Positions 23,301 to 35,273 of a stretch of 64,000 nucleotides of DNA are shown here, piece by piece. Numbering within the stretch: position 1 is the first letter of the stretch; every line of letters begins with the position of its first letter. Source of the DNA: Diplosphaera chodatii (taxonomy: Eukaryota; Chlorophyta; Trebouxiophyceae; Prasiolales; Stichococcaceae); NCBI GenBank assembly GCA_032358165.1, contig JAALGY010000023.1, forward strand, positions 2,728,001 through 2,792,000, given 5' to 3'. The notes beneath the pieces were generated by a model, which searched no databases, was not told the origin of the DNA, and was given only the letters and a program-made list of their open reading frames with translations. A program made the translations under genes and the position numbers.

Positions 23301-25134
23301 TCACACCAGCGGCCGCGGTGGCGTGATGCTGCCGCTTCGTGTGTCAGGGCTGTACAGCAGGTTGAGAGTGTAGATCAGCGCCGACGCCCGCCCATAGTCC
23401 AGCTTCTTGTCGGCCCTGCATGCAGGAGAGCACATGCCATCATCGCAGGTTTCCCCGGTATTAACACAGATGTTTAGGCAGTGACGCGGCACGAGCAGCC
23501 GCTAGGATGGAGGCGCTGCGCTGCTGCTGATCTGGTACCAGAAATTAGTTAGCATTGAGAGTTTGACTAGATTGCCTATCGGTGCCCCAGATGCGGTGAA
23601 GCCTCGCCCCTGACTTCTCAGCATGCGCGAAATCGTCTTCTGCAATTGGCACCTGCATCCAAAAGAGACCACCAGCTTGACATGAGATGCCTTATCAGCC
23701 TGACCTTGACCTGTATCATGATACTGTCGGGTTGAGCATGGCCTCACCCCGCAGTCGCTGCATGACTGGATCACTGCCCTGTAGATCTTAATGCCACAGC
23801 CTACGCACCACATGAGCTTGAAGCAAAGATCCACGTGGCAAGGCCTGCCTGCTGCAGCGAGTAGCATATACAGCGCATGTGCTTCCCCAAACTGAACACT
23901 GGCAAGCGGCTGTTCCATGATGTGGCGCACACCATTGATGCAGCTGGCTATGTCGAGAAGTGCATTTCGTGGCAGCCGCTCTTGCAGCTGGGGCACAAAG
24001 ATGGTGATGACTGATAGCTTGTCGTCCAACGAGTTGTCTGCAGCGCAAACACCATCCCTCTTACACCAGCCAATACATCCTCCGTATGGGTGCGTGTGTA
24101 TGTTCATGCGTGTGTATGTGCTGATAGTGAGGCATGCTCGTCGTCTGCCGATGTTGCATGTCCACAAGCGCATACCGACTGTCACATTGTTGAAGCTCAG
24201 CTTCTCAGACCGCCGCATTGAAGGGTCCGGCGTACAGTATGCAACATAGTCCGTGAGACGGTCGCTCACCGCCAGCAGCTCTGCGTCTGACAGCTTCTTG
24301 CCCCTGTAATCTGCAGGATGCAGAGGCAGTTACGGTAGAGATCACCACTCAATGACTGCGATGCACCAGCAGATGAGCTGTGTGACAGACACAATGGCGC
24401 ACTGCAGCAGTCTGATACGTTGTAGAGCATAGCTTATACATTGACCAAGGCAATGCCGATGTCAGGTTCTTGCGCTGTACCCGTCAGCCAGAACTTGTTG
24501 GTGACAATGCCATCATCGCTTGTGTGAAGTGTGGCATTTTGAACGTCGAGCATCAGGCCGTTCAGCACCCAGGCGATGACTCTGAACATGCCAGGGTACC
24601 CCTGGACCTGCATCATGTACAAGTTTGCACGTGTGCCATTCGTGGATTCACGCTACCAGTGGACGAGTGCAGGTGGAAGGAAGAGCGTCGCATACTCACC
24701 TCAATGGTCACGACGCTGTACTCCTTGTGGGTGTCATTATCGACGGAGATGTCTGGCGGTAGGCAGACCTCGCCATCAGAAACCTCTGCCGCTGGATTGT
24801 TTGGTGCCTGCTCCTTTGCTGCCGCTGCCTGACACTGCACGGCGTGCCTGCACCTGCCTTTGCTGTGCGACGCTGCTTGCACACAATGTGCGACTGATGA
24901 CCGATGGCTTTGCACCGGCGTTGGAACATGTTGCAGGGCATGTCGCACGCCGCAGAATGCTGTTTTGGTGAATGTCAGGACTGCAGCTGGACATGGCGCG
25001 ACTCGTGTATCTGCCGAATGCTGCAGTTTGATGGTGTTTGTGTGGTTCATCGCAATCACGCACGCACTCCTAGTTGCAGCAGCGAGCCTTGAGGTGCGTG
25101 ACGTGCTGAAATTGTATGCCCTGTTTAGCAGCAC
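23301..25134 (-). CDS. ACT-domain protein, probably plastid-targeted
   Basis: The first exon (to about 24700) begins at 25134 with an Ala/Ser/Arg-rich leader (MLLNRAYNFSTSRTSRLAAA), then VSDGEVCLPPDISVDNDT and HKEYSVVTIEV. The ACT fold continues in the next exon with GYPGMFRVIAWVLNGLMLDV and DGIVTNKFWLTDY, where the split codon G|AT joins RGKKLSDAELLAVSDRL. A second region follows with DDKLSVITIFVPQLQERLPR and LLDIASCINGV, then YRAVIQSCSDCG. The last two exons join in phase as FAHAEKADKKLDYGRASAL, ending SGSITPPRPLV and a stop at 23301. ACT domains usually bind amino acids or act as regulatory modules. The overall plan resembles plastid ACT-only (ACR-type) proteins, but the second half shows CSDC and AEDDFAHAEK elements that I cannot assign to a named family. 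The start codon is a choice; a shorter leader is possible. Confidence 0.72.
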
Positions 25135-25531
25135 AAGTGGTCAATCAGCTACATTGCACCATCGAACAAGGTGGTCAGCAGTTTCTTGTTTGTGTGATCA
25201 CATGAATGCCTGTCCGACTCAGCTGCTAAGAATTGCGCTCCTCCATCCGGTGTGTCTGACAGCAGCACGTGACACCGTCTGACAAGTGTAGACAGCTGTC
25301 TACTGCGTGAAGACTGACCCGTTACATGCTGTGCTAATGATTCACAAGCCTCCAAGACAAGCCTCCAAGACGCGGTCGGTACAACAGGTACCGTTGCAGC
25401 GCCACAGCAACTGTTCAACGGTGTTCAACTGACCGATAGCGAGCCAAAATAATGTTGTTCCGTATGCCAAAATCCCCAGGCAATGCAGACTCGTTCTGTG
25501 AGACGGCGTTGCTCACACAGTGCTCATGCCA
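25135..25531. other. Intergenic region between the ACT gene and the SWI2/BRM gene
   Basis: About 400 bp with no gene. It should hold the promoter of the ACT gene and the 3' UTR of the remodeler gene, both on the minus strand. A short direct repeat (CAAGCCTCCAAGA twice) occurs near 25346-25372. Confidence 0.5.
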
Positions 25532-28500
25532 TCACCATCGTACCCCGCCAAACTTGACCTTGAGCGGTCTGTTGTGCTTATGCTTCTTAGCTGCAGGCGT
25601 CCCATTGGTCACGCCCCCATCAGGAGACGGCCGCTTGACCCTGACACCAGGGTTCAGATGCTGGTGCTGCGAAGCATCCCCCGCCCCATGTTCGTCATGG
25701 TACCCGGGCGGCCGGGGATGCTGCTGCTGCTGCCGCCGCCCCAGGTTGCTCAACGACGGCGTGCGCTGCACACCGGCGGCTGATGGCCCCTGCATCCAGA
25801 CATGCAGCTGTGTCACGTTGACACGTCCTACAGCTGCAGCTTCCAAACCGCTGCACATGCACACCATTGGCTGGGACCTCTCACAAGCCTGCTATCTGGC
25901 GGCGCCATGTACTCTGTAGGAAATGGCATTGAAATCAACACGTAATGCAGCCCACAAAACTCGTTTTGCCGATCCAGCAGGAGCAGGAGAAGGACAACGT
26001 AACAAAGGGCAACCACACCAAGTGAGTGGGGCTGCTGGACGCGCTGTTGGGCACCGAGTGCCGCCGCTGCTGGCTGTCGTCGCCCTGCTGCGACATCGAG
26101 CCCTCCAGCAGCAGGTTGGCGTCTGCAGCGTGAATGTTGAGATGTAGAGGGGTGCATGTGCATGGTGTGTCAGACCAGTGCCATGTAAAAAGCCAGACCA
26201 CAAAAAAGGGGCCGGCAGCACAAAACATAACATCTCAACTCACCTACAACCTCCTCTTCCATGTCAGCGTCATCTGCTGCTGCCGCCGCCGCATCCTCGT
26301 CCCCATCCGACTCTCCCTGCAACCAGGATGCAGGGAGTAGCCGTCCAGCACGCCGTGACAATGCTGGTGAGCAGCAACTGCGTTACGTCAGCATGTGCTG
26401 AAGCAGTTGGCTGCACTGCAGGGCAACAAATCGCACAGGCCACCCGCGTGGCAGGCTCATGACCATCACGACGTCACAGCTCACCCCAGAGCCGTCCAGG
26501 TACGAGTCCAGGTCGGCAGCCTCGGCGTAGGAGGCCGGCCGCTTGGTCTGCCGCTTGCCCAGCTGCTGCGCGGGCGGCAGCAGCGGCGCGCGGTGCCTGG
26601 CGGGTGCGCCCTTGGCGGGCGGCGGGCCAAACAGCCCCGGCTCCCCGGCCAGTGCCGCCAGCTCCGTCACCTTTTGCAACACTAGAATCATCTGAAACGG
26701 TATGGTCAGACATGCTGGGCACCAAAGCAGACCCATCTGAAGGGCACCGTGTGGCTTACTGGATGGATGTCGGATCGGCATCGAACGCAAAGTGACACAC
26801 CTGATCTGGCCGCAGTTTGCTGGTGGCGGTGATGGCCTCCCGCACATCGTCCGCCTCATAGCGCAGGAAGTGCGGCACCGCTTCTGCAGGCGCGGGCAGA
26901 GGCAGCCACAGCCCCTGCGCAATGCCACCAGCAGACAATGGTGCAACTGCTCGCATCGCATTTGGGAGTGAGATTACACACTTGCAATACATCGCTATAA
27001 GGAAATATGTGCGCGCGGTGACAGCGCCTGGCGCTGTCCGCTGCCTGGATTGATACACTCACCGGCTGTGCGTCCAGGGACTGGAACAGGGCCACCTCCT
27101 CAGGGCCGCGTGCAAGCATGGCATTCAGCGCTGCATCATCCGGCGTCGTGTTGACTGCCTGTTTCAGCCGGTCCTCATCCTGCGAGTTGCGACACGTGAA
27201 GAGTGTGCATAGGGTGATCCAATTGTACAGAGTATGCCGAGTCTGATGTGTGGGGCGTGTGCGATGGCTGCAAGCTTGCTGTCATGTGGCGACGGCGGAT
27301 TGCAGTACCTGCAGCATCTGCTCCAGGGTCTCGCGTCGCTCCGCCATGGACGTCTGCATGTCGAAGCGGCCGGCGTCGATGACCTCGTTGGCCATGTCGA
27401 TCTTCATTGCCTGGATCTTGTTGCGCACCAGCGACTCGATGCTGTCGGCATACAGGGGCTGCCCCTCCGGCGTCACCTGCAGTCGACAAGAGGGCCTGAA
27501 TCAATCACATTCCAAGAGGTCGCTTGCGGTTTGTGCATATCAGCGAGGTTCCGACCTCAGGAGCTCTTTCCAAGCCTGCACGTGGATCTTGTCTACTATA
27601 TTATGCAATTACACACAGGTCGGGGGCCCTGCAGGACTACTTACTACTTCCGTTTGACACGCAGTCCCCTTAGTCGACTGGCCGACTATTGTGGCATCCC
27701 TGACACGACTGCCCACGCGATCAGCGCACTATCTGAACGGCCAACTGTGAACGCCATGCTGCCATGAGTCAGAGCCTCCAGTAGCTCTGGATGCAATGGC
27801 AGGTTATAGGCTAGACAGCAGGACACCGACCTTTGGCGGCGGCCGTGGACGACCAGCAGCCTCATCCACGATGGCAAATGCGTCCGCGTCCGCCACCGCC
27901 TCCAGGTGAATCACACGTACCTGTGCGTGATGTGGTTTGCTCAAACGACTGTCTGGCTGCCATACCTCGGGAAGGTGCGCTCAAATGAGTCAGTGGCGTG
28001 ATCATGAGCTGGCGGCGGCGGGCACAGCACTGGGGAGCTGCGGGATGATGCTCATTGCTCCAGCACAATGTGGAGATGTGGCAGAGTCTGCACCACCCTG
28101 TGATCAGATATTGTTCATGAGCTGCACCTCGCGAGTCTGGCCGATGCGGTGGGACCGCGCAATGGCCTGCTCCTCGTTCTTGGGGTTTGGGTCCGGATCA
28201 TAAATGATCTGCAGCGAGCACAATGCTCATCAGAGCGTGATATCACACAGCGCAGTGGGGGGTGTTCCTCAGGGACCTGCCAGCATGTTCCCAGGCAATG
28301 CCCTCTGCAAATGGGAGCATACCACAGTGTCAGCGGACTGCAGGTTCAGGCCCCGGCCGGCGGCACGGATGGACAGCAGGAAGATGAAGGCCTTGCTGTC
28401 GGGCGCGTTGAACTGCTGGATCGCCGTCTCCCTGCATGGCACAGATCGCCTGCATACATTACTACTGATTGCCAGCCCGTGGTCGTCAGCAAGGTGATTC

Positions 28501-31500
28501 AGCTTGGACACTGCGAAGGACGTGAAATTCTTACAGAGTACACGCACAACCGATGCAGAAGATTAGTATGGGTTCAGGCAGCACCTGTCCTCCAGGGAGG
28601 TCGAGCCATCGATGCGCAGTGCGGCCATGCTGTTTCCATTTGGCAGCACCCTCGATGCCAGGTATGCCTGCAGACGGCACAGCCACCAACATTTTAGAGT
28701 GTGTTGTAAGGTGCCACGCACACGCGAGTCAGGACGACAGATCACGCAGCAACAGCACAGTCAGATGCAGCAAGACCTGCAGCAGGTCCAGGAGCCGTGT
28801 CATGGTCGAGAACAGCAGCACGCGGTGCCCGGCCGTGCGCAGCTTGACCTATAGCCACGATCCACCGTCACTTATTGCTTACAAGCACCTCACAACGAGG
28901 TGACTTACTTCTGAGGACTCCCGTCGATTGCGTGGCTAAGGTAGTGCACACTGCAGGGCCCTAAACCCTAAACCCTGTGCCGCACCAGTATGCGGTCCAG
29001 GAGGACCAGCTTCCCGCACTCGGCCACGATGGTGGCCGCGTCCAGCGGAGCGCCCGGCACCGCTGGGTAGCTCAGCATGGGGTGGTTGCACAGCTGCACG
29101 CAGGGGATCGCTGTGAGCATGCTGAACCAGGTGCAGCGTACTCACTGGAATGCCCCAAGTTTCAGCCAGTGGGTGATGTCCTCTGCATGATTTCAGTACA
29201 GGGTCTGCTCGGGTCTCAGCACCTTGCGCAGCTCCATGCACTTGTTGTTGAGCGGCAGGAAGGCGCGGCGGGTGCGGCCCGGCAGCGGCTGCGTGGGGTC
29301 CGTCCTCAGAGTCCCCGTCATCTGCAGCCATGACAAGATATCCTGGGGAACGTGGCGCGCCATCTTGTTGTGTTGTTTCGGCACATCCAGCAGAAGGCAT
29401 AAGCAACACACCGAATGCCATACTGACAAGTGTTGTTGTCCCTCACCTTCACCCAGTTGTAGATGACGGACTGGTAGGGCGTCATTGCACACTTGACTAC
29501 CACTGCCACCTGCACATGATATGCATGGGTTCACGCCACCCTCCTGCAAACCCTGTCAGGAAAGTCCATACAGCTGTCTGCAAATGTCGTGTAAAGGCAA
29601 CTCGGGGAATGGCACACCTTCTCTGGGAGTCGCGACTCCACGTCCTGCACCTGCCGCCGCAGCATGAACGGCTCCAGGATCTGGTGAAGCCGGTGGATGA
29701 CCACCACCCGCTTCTCTGTCTGCAGCCATTCCTGTGAGATGTGCAAGAATTCCTGTCAGAAAGGCGTCTGCCAAAGGCACCGATGAAAATCACGACAGCT
29801 CTGATGCCTCAGACCAAAAACTGTAGACTGCTGCAGCACATATTCACCAGTGCAAGCCGCTTTGCCAATCCGAGCATCGTCATCGATCACAGGCAGCCAT
29901 GTAAAGCACCTCATTCCCAGCGCCAGCCTTCTTTTCGCCGTCGGCACCAAAGGCGTCACCGAACCAGTCGTCAAACATGCCCTTGTCGTCAAACACCTGC
30001 GGTACCCAGGTGCAGGGTCACTGCGCAAGGTCACTGGGCCCTTTGGAGCGCTCACCCACTGCAGTACACTGCTGTGCAACCCCGGCTGCCACTGCAAGGC
30101 AGCAGGCACTCACGCCAAAGCAGTCCAGCACAACCAGACCCTGAAGCCCTGTGGACGCACCGCGGGGAGCAGCAGGTTCAGCAGGCTCCACAGCTCGCGC
30201 AGGTCGTTCTGGAGCGGGGTGCCGGTGAGCAGCAGGCGGCGGGCGGTGGTGAAGCGGTCCAGGTCCTTGGCCAGCTTCGACTGCCGGTCCTTCATGCGCT
30301 GCGCCTCGTCGATGATGATGTACTTCCACTCCACCTGCGAGTCCACAGCGCTCACTCCTGCTCGACTGGACTGTGACACGTCGGTTCGAATGCGACTGTG
30401 CTACACTTCCATCCTACTGTGATTCCAACATATCCTCGTTCAATACAACCAAACTTTAGGGCTTCCGCGTCAGAGAATGGCCAGACTTACGATCTCTGTT
30501 TTTGCAGCAATCGTGAGCCTGTCAGGACTACAGCTGACAGTGCCCTCAATCCGCACCTTTGACAGCCGCGCACGATCTCGCATGATGTACTCATACGTGG
30601 TCACCAGCACGTTGAACTGTAGGGCCGACACCTCGGTGTTGAACATGCGAGCCCTCACCTGCAGAAAGCACATCATTGCATACTGTGCTCCTGTCTTCAG
30701 TGTCACATGCCCTTCCCAGGGCAGCCGCCATGTGCAGACTGCTGCTGCTACCGATGATGCATGGCCACACCTGCTGCAGCAATAGCCTGCAGTAAAACCG
30801 CTGGCCAGATGTGATTTATACAACGGTCTCAGATGTGTAATGACCCACCTCTCGAGTGCCAACATAGTAGATGCAGCGCACGCCGGGGAGCCAGCGTGTG
30901 AGCTCTGCCTTCCAGTTTACCATGACAGCATTGGGCACGATGATGAGGTGCGGGCCATAGTTGCCCTTCTTCTCCATCAGGTGTGCTATCAGCGCCATCA
31001 CCTGTACTGTCTTGCCCAGACCCTGCAGCATGTTGCAATTTCATACTTCAGGAAGACCCCACAGACTTCATCTGCTCACGACAAGCACCCATAGCCTCTT
31101 GTTCGTGTACCTGCTGATCAAGGTGCTTATATCGTTGATTCGACCATGGGAGGTACAAGCGCACCATCTCATCAGCAAGGATGCCGTTGAGGTGGTTGTT
31201 GTACAGCGAGACCATCCACTGCAGGCCGACCATCTGGTACTCCCGCAGCGCTGCCCCTGGCGGCGGCTGCAGCGTGCGCGGCGCCTCCTGGATCGCCTCC
31301 CCCACGCTGTGGGCCAACCTGGAGTGAAGCAAGGCAATGTCCATGACACCTGGTGTTTGAAAAGCGGTGTGACCATGCTGCTTGCCACTGCTGCAACCAT
31401 ACAGTAGCTCACGAGTAGTAGCGACTCTGGGCGTCCCCGACGTGATGCCGTGACCGCGACATCAGCTCCGACTTGGCTGCGGCCTCTGCGGCTGCAGCTG

Positions 31501-34203
31501 CTGCGGCAGCCTGACGGAGAAGATGCCTTGATGTCAGTTATGCCATCTGGCATTGCTTTGAACAGCCCAAAATGAAACAATAGTTGCATCACAGCTCAGG
31601 GTAGTTGCATCCCTGCCACAACAGCAGTTCGCTGCAGCTGGCAGCCCACCTTGACCTCTTCCTCGGTGGCGCCACTGGCGCGGGCTTCCAGCACAGCCGC
31701 CGCTGCCGCCTCGCTGGCTTCCTGTCCGAGCTTGACACTGGCGACCTAGGATTGTACGAACGATCAGAGAGTCAGTCGCTGCTGATCATCCACAGCATAT
31801 GTACAAACAAACATACCCACTGTTGCATTTTGCTGGGATCCAACACGCTCTTCACAGCCAGGGGATTCTGGTTTGTCAGACCTTGCCGGCGAGCTTGTGG
31901 ATGTACTCCTCGGTGTCCGCCAGGAACTTGGACACGGCCTCGTAGCGCTCTTCCCCACCCGCGCCCATGCCAGCGCCGGCGGCGCCCGGCTCACTCCGCA
32001 ACAGATCCTGGTACGCTTCGAAGTCGTGCGCCTGCCCGGTGCCAGAAGGATTGACGGCTTTCAGTGCAGATCACAGCGTGCACATTTCCGATGGCCATGA
32101 CGCGATTGCTGGTCTTTCTGCACCAGAGTCGCAGGGAGTCCATGCTATGTATAGCAACTTCCCCACGCACCTTCAGAGCCTCCATCCGGCGGGTGCGCAT
32201 GTCGTCAGCCGCCTTGTTGGCCTCCCGCGCCAGCCGCGCGTGCGCCTTCTCCACCCCACGCACCTACATTCAGTCAGAGAAAGGCCGTGGTCCAATGCCC
32301 TGAGCGAACTCCTGTAGCTCTGACATGACAGCCATACGCAACGGGGGTGAGGAGACGCTCTGGTGACGGCGCTGTTGTCATGTTTCTTGCGTGGCTCACC
32401 GCAGCGCGGCGGGCCTCCTGCGCTGCGGAGGAGCGGTCGGACATCTCCGAGCGGAACGCCTTGACGGCGGCCGCGCGCTCGGCGCCCCGCTGCGCCCGCG
32501 CCTTCTCCTCTGCCTGCAGGGTACAGAACTTGGGGTTTGCACCTTCTACATGGTCGTGCCACTGGCACCCATCGCGCCCAGGGGTCTGTGTGTCTAATGA
32601 CGACATCAGTGCAGGACTTGTTTCCATAGTGCACCAGCGGATGCAGGCATAGTGAGGGCACCTTCAGCATGTCTGCCCGCTGCCGCAGGTTGAAGCGCAG
32701 GAACTTGCGGTAGGTGCGGTCGTTCATGCGCAGGATCTCCTCCTGTGGGCGGGCAGACGCAGAATGCAGCTCACCACGACCGTGCCGCTGCATGCCACCA
32801 GCCCTCATGCGTGCAAGGTCATTAAGATGTGCCGTCTCGAAGGCTGTACAGCAACGCCCACCTGCTTCGCCTCCACCTTGGTGCGCATTGCTGCCTGCAC
32901 CTCGAGGAGCCGCAGCCCACGCAGCTCGATCTGCAGCTGCATGCGGCGTGTGGCGCCCTGCGGACAACAGCACAGCGTGTCAGCCAAACCACATGTAACC
33001 AGCACCACAACCCCACGCAGCTGCATGTCGTGAAGACAGCCTGAGGTCATGAACCAGCACAACGCTGTCCGATTGCGCAGCAGGCACCTTCGGGTCGTGC
33101 TTGATGGCGGCCAGCTCCTCCTCCAGCTCCGCCTTCCGCAGGTCCCGGGCGCGCTGCATCACGCGCTGGTACTCGGCCGCCATCAGCCCCGCCACGTCAA
33201 AGTTGATCCCCTGCAGCAGGGGGTGCACAGCACTGCAGCGCGCCCAAGTAGCGCGACCAGCGGCTGCACCCAGCACCAGGCGACACCGCCAACAGGCCTC
33301 ACTGTCGGGCATGCATGCGCACGACTCACGAGTGGCTGGGCCAGCGTGCGCGCGGCTGCCGGCAGGGTCGCCGCCCGTGCCGCCGGCATGGTGCTGAACA
33401 GCGGCGCGGTCAGCGGCCGGTGCAGGGGCGGCTCCCGCTCCAGGAGCCGGGCCCGCTGTGCCGCTGCAAGGGCCGCCGCCTGCTGCTGCGCCCGCAGCGC
33501 CTGCGGGCCAGATGGTCATGCAACCTTCAATCCCTCACACTCATGGCCGGAAACGCTTCCGATGCAGACCGTCGTCAGCTGCATAGCAGTGGCAGCCAGG
33601 CTGGTGGCGCCGCCAGTGCAACTTGGCTCGCATGCAGCACAGCCCACCTGCGCCTGAGCCTGCTGCTGTGGCGTGAGCTGCACGGGCGCGGGGCGCGGCT
33701 GCGGGGCGGGCGCGGGGCGCGGCAGCGGCGGCGGCGGCGACGGCAGCGGTGCCGGTTGCAGCGGCTGCACCGGCGGCACGGCGCCATTGACCACTGCCAG
33801 TGTGTCTGCTGCAACCTCCTTGCCACTCTGCAGATAGACACCAGCACGCAGCTGTATACAAGTACACTGCCAAACCGTTGCACAATGAGAATAATGTCAT
33901 GAAAGAGGCACCCATGTGGCCCCATCTTCTGACCTTCAGGTTGCGGAACGCCAGGATCTGGTGCTTGAGCACGACCAGCTGCTGTGACGTGAAGCCGTAG
34001 CCCGTCCTCGGCTGCAAGGCAGCGATGGCTGCGGCTGTGGATACCTGTGCAGGCGCGGGTGCAGCTGCTGGCTGCGCCTGCCGCTGTGGCTGCAGCTGCA
34101 CCTGTGGCGGCATTGTGACACCCCCATTCGCCACCGCAGCAGCCCTGGGCTGCCCTCCCTGCGCCGCTGGGCGGTTCGCATGCAAGTCGGGCGTGGCAGC
34201 CAT
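25532..34203 (-). CDS. SWI2/SNF2 chromatin-remodelling ATPase, BRM type
   Basis: Catalytic ATPase of a SWI/SNF-type complex that moves nucleosomes. Domains in order: Gln/Ala/Pro-rich N-terminus; QLQ domain [20 protein letters not shown] (near 33970); HSA-like helical exons including [20 protein letters not shown] (near 32720) and [14 protein letters not shown] (near 31910). The SNF2 ATPase holds [20 protein letters not shown] (near 31210), [20 protein letters not shown] (near 31000), [20 protein letters not shown] (DEAQ box, near 30300) and [17 protein letters not shown]. The helicase C domain holds [19 protein letters not shown] (near 28810), [17 protein letters not shown] and [13 protein letters not shown] (near 28120). 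A SnAC-like exon holds [20 protein letters not shown] (near 27360). The acidic and basic tail ends [15 protein letters not shown] at 25532. I see no bromodomain, which makes it closer to SYD/MINU-like remodelers in that respect. The start at 34203 ([12 protein letters not shown]) is uncertain, because an acceptor-like TGCAG sits 12 bases upstream. Confidence 0.92.
28959..28976. repeat. Interstitial telomere-type repeat in a BRM-gene intron
   Basis: Two and a half units of CCCTAAA occur on the plus strand (TTTAGGG on the coding strand). They start about 9 bases inside the intron that follows the exon ending LVLLDRILV. This is the plant/Chlorella-type telomere motif. Confidence 0.85.
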
Positions 34204-34337
34204 GTCCAACTTCACCTGCATTACAGAGCCGTCGTGCTTGCAGCTCTGCATCATGCTCGCCGTGCAGCAGTTGGAGCAACTGCAAAACCTTGTGCATGAC
34301 CACACTGCCACTGACCGTCTCCGCAACACATAGCACG
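34204..34337. promoter_or_regulatory. Compact 134-bp divergent promoter
   Basis: Only 134 bp separate the proposed start codons of the BRM gene (34203, minus) and the tentative zinc-knuckle gene (34338, plus). If both models hold, the two genes share one bidirectional promoter. Alternatively the BRM 5' UTR exon lies further upstream and overlaps the small gene. Confidence 0.4.
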
Positions 34338-34784
34338 ATGGCGCGCGCGGCGCAAGAGCAGCCAAGTCCCAGCCCTGCTGCGACCTCGGGCTACCGCACC
34401 ATGCCACCATCTTCTCACCACCTGCATGCAATGACGAGGTATGCTATGGCACCCATCTCTGTTGGTCTACACGCGTATGGGTGCCAAGGCTGGTCACAGC
34501 AGCAGATTGTGACTCGCTGGGTTGCCTGATTGTCTGCACCCTAAGAGCTGCTGCTGCATGCATGCATGCAGCCAGAGCCGCAGCGGCATGTGTGGCAACT
34601 GCACGACAGGTGTGATTATCACACAGCATGTGCACGCACAGACTTTTGCTCACCACATTGCCATGAAAGCAGTGCGTCAGGGGACACTCAGTAGGCACGA
34701 CGGCATTTAGGCACCCATATTGGCAGTCATAAAACTTGCAATCCTGAGAAACGGTCCAAAGACCCTCCGGATTTGGGCGTATAA
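34338..34784 (+). CDS. Tentative 70-residue zinc-knuckle-like protein
   Basis: Three exons join in frame: 34338-34438, 34572-34609 and 34711-34784 (213 nt, 70 residues). The start is MARAAQEQPSPSPAATSGY. The middle exon gives SQSRSGMCGNCTT. The third exon continues GTHIGSHKTC and NPEKRSKDPPDLGV to a TAA at 34782. The assembled Cys/His core CGNCTTGTHIGSHKTC resembles CCHC-type zinc knuckles, although the spacing before the last cysteine is longer than the usual four residues. Donors are GTATGC and GTGTGA; acceptors are GCAG and TTTAG, the latter weaker. Support is the open frame across three exons, the motif, and the position opposite the BRM gene. There is no family match I can name, and a chance assembly is possible. 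Confidence 0.42.
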
Positions 34785-35273
34785 ACATGTTGAAACTCCG
34801 ATGAATAAAGATGCATGGATGTGCTGATAATCAATCAAGCGACCAGGTTTGCTTGGACGCTGCAGCTTGTGCAAAAGCCCAGGAGCCCTTAGTGGGTTTG
34901 TGTGTGGAATATTGTCATCACAGAAGCTCACCAATTTGTTTGCGGCTCAGCCGCGGCAGCGACGGCCAAGATCCTGCGCCAAACCCGGATGGCTGTCCAG
35001 CCGAGGGGTGCTTTCAAGGCTCGAGTTGAAAGCGAGGCTGGTCGAAGGTCGAGACGAGGGTTTAGGATGTAGACTCTGCAGTCTGCGCTGACGACACATC
35101 TCACTACTGGATCATCGGCCTGCAGTCTCATCCAGTTGCAGACGACCTGAGGCAGTTTCTGAACCGCGACACATCAAACCAAAGCAGTGACTCGCATCGG
35201 TTACTGAGAAGGTGTGTTGGGATAGAAACCACGGCTGTTTGTTCTGGTGCACGGAGAAATGACACCCCTGAAA
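34785..35273. other. Convergent 3' intergenic region
   Basis: About 490 bp between the small zinc-knuckle model (plus) and the MBD4-type gene (minus). It contains a cysteine-rich ATG-started ORF of 72 residues at 34811-35029 preceded by TATAAA near 34780, but there is no conserved motif to support it. Confidence 0.4.

Noticed and set aside
23502..24269. 255-residue minus-strand ORF as one continuous exon of the ACT gene
   Set aside because: It contains good donors and acceptors, and the continuous reading runs through intronic junk. The spliced join gives FAHAEKADKKLDYGR, which is coherent to the stop at 23301.
34811..35029. Cysteine-rich 72-residue plus-strand ORF preceded by TATAAA
   Set aside because: There is no conserved motif and no splice support, and it lies in a convergent 3' region. 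It is more likely chance.
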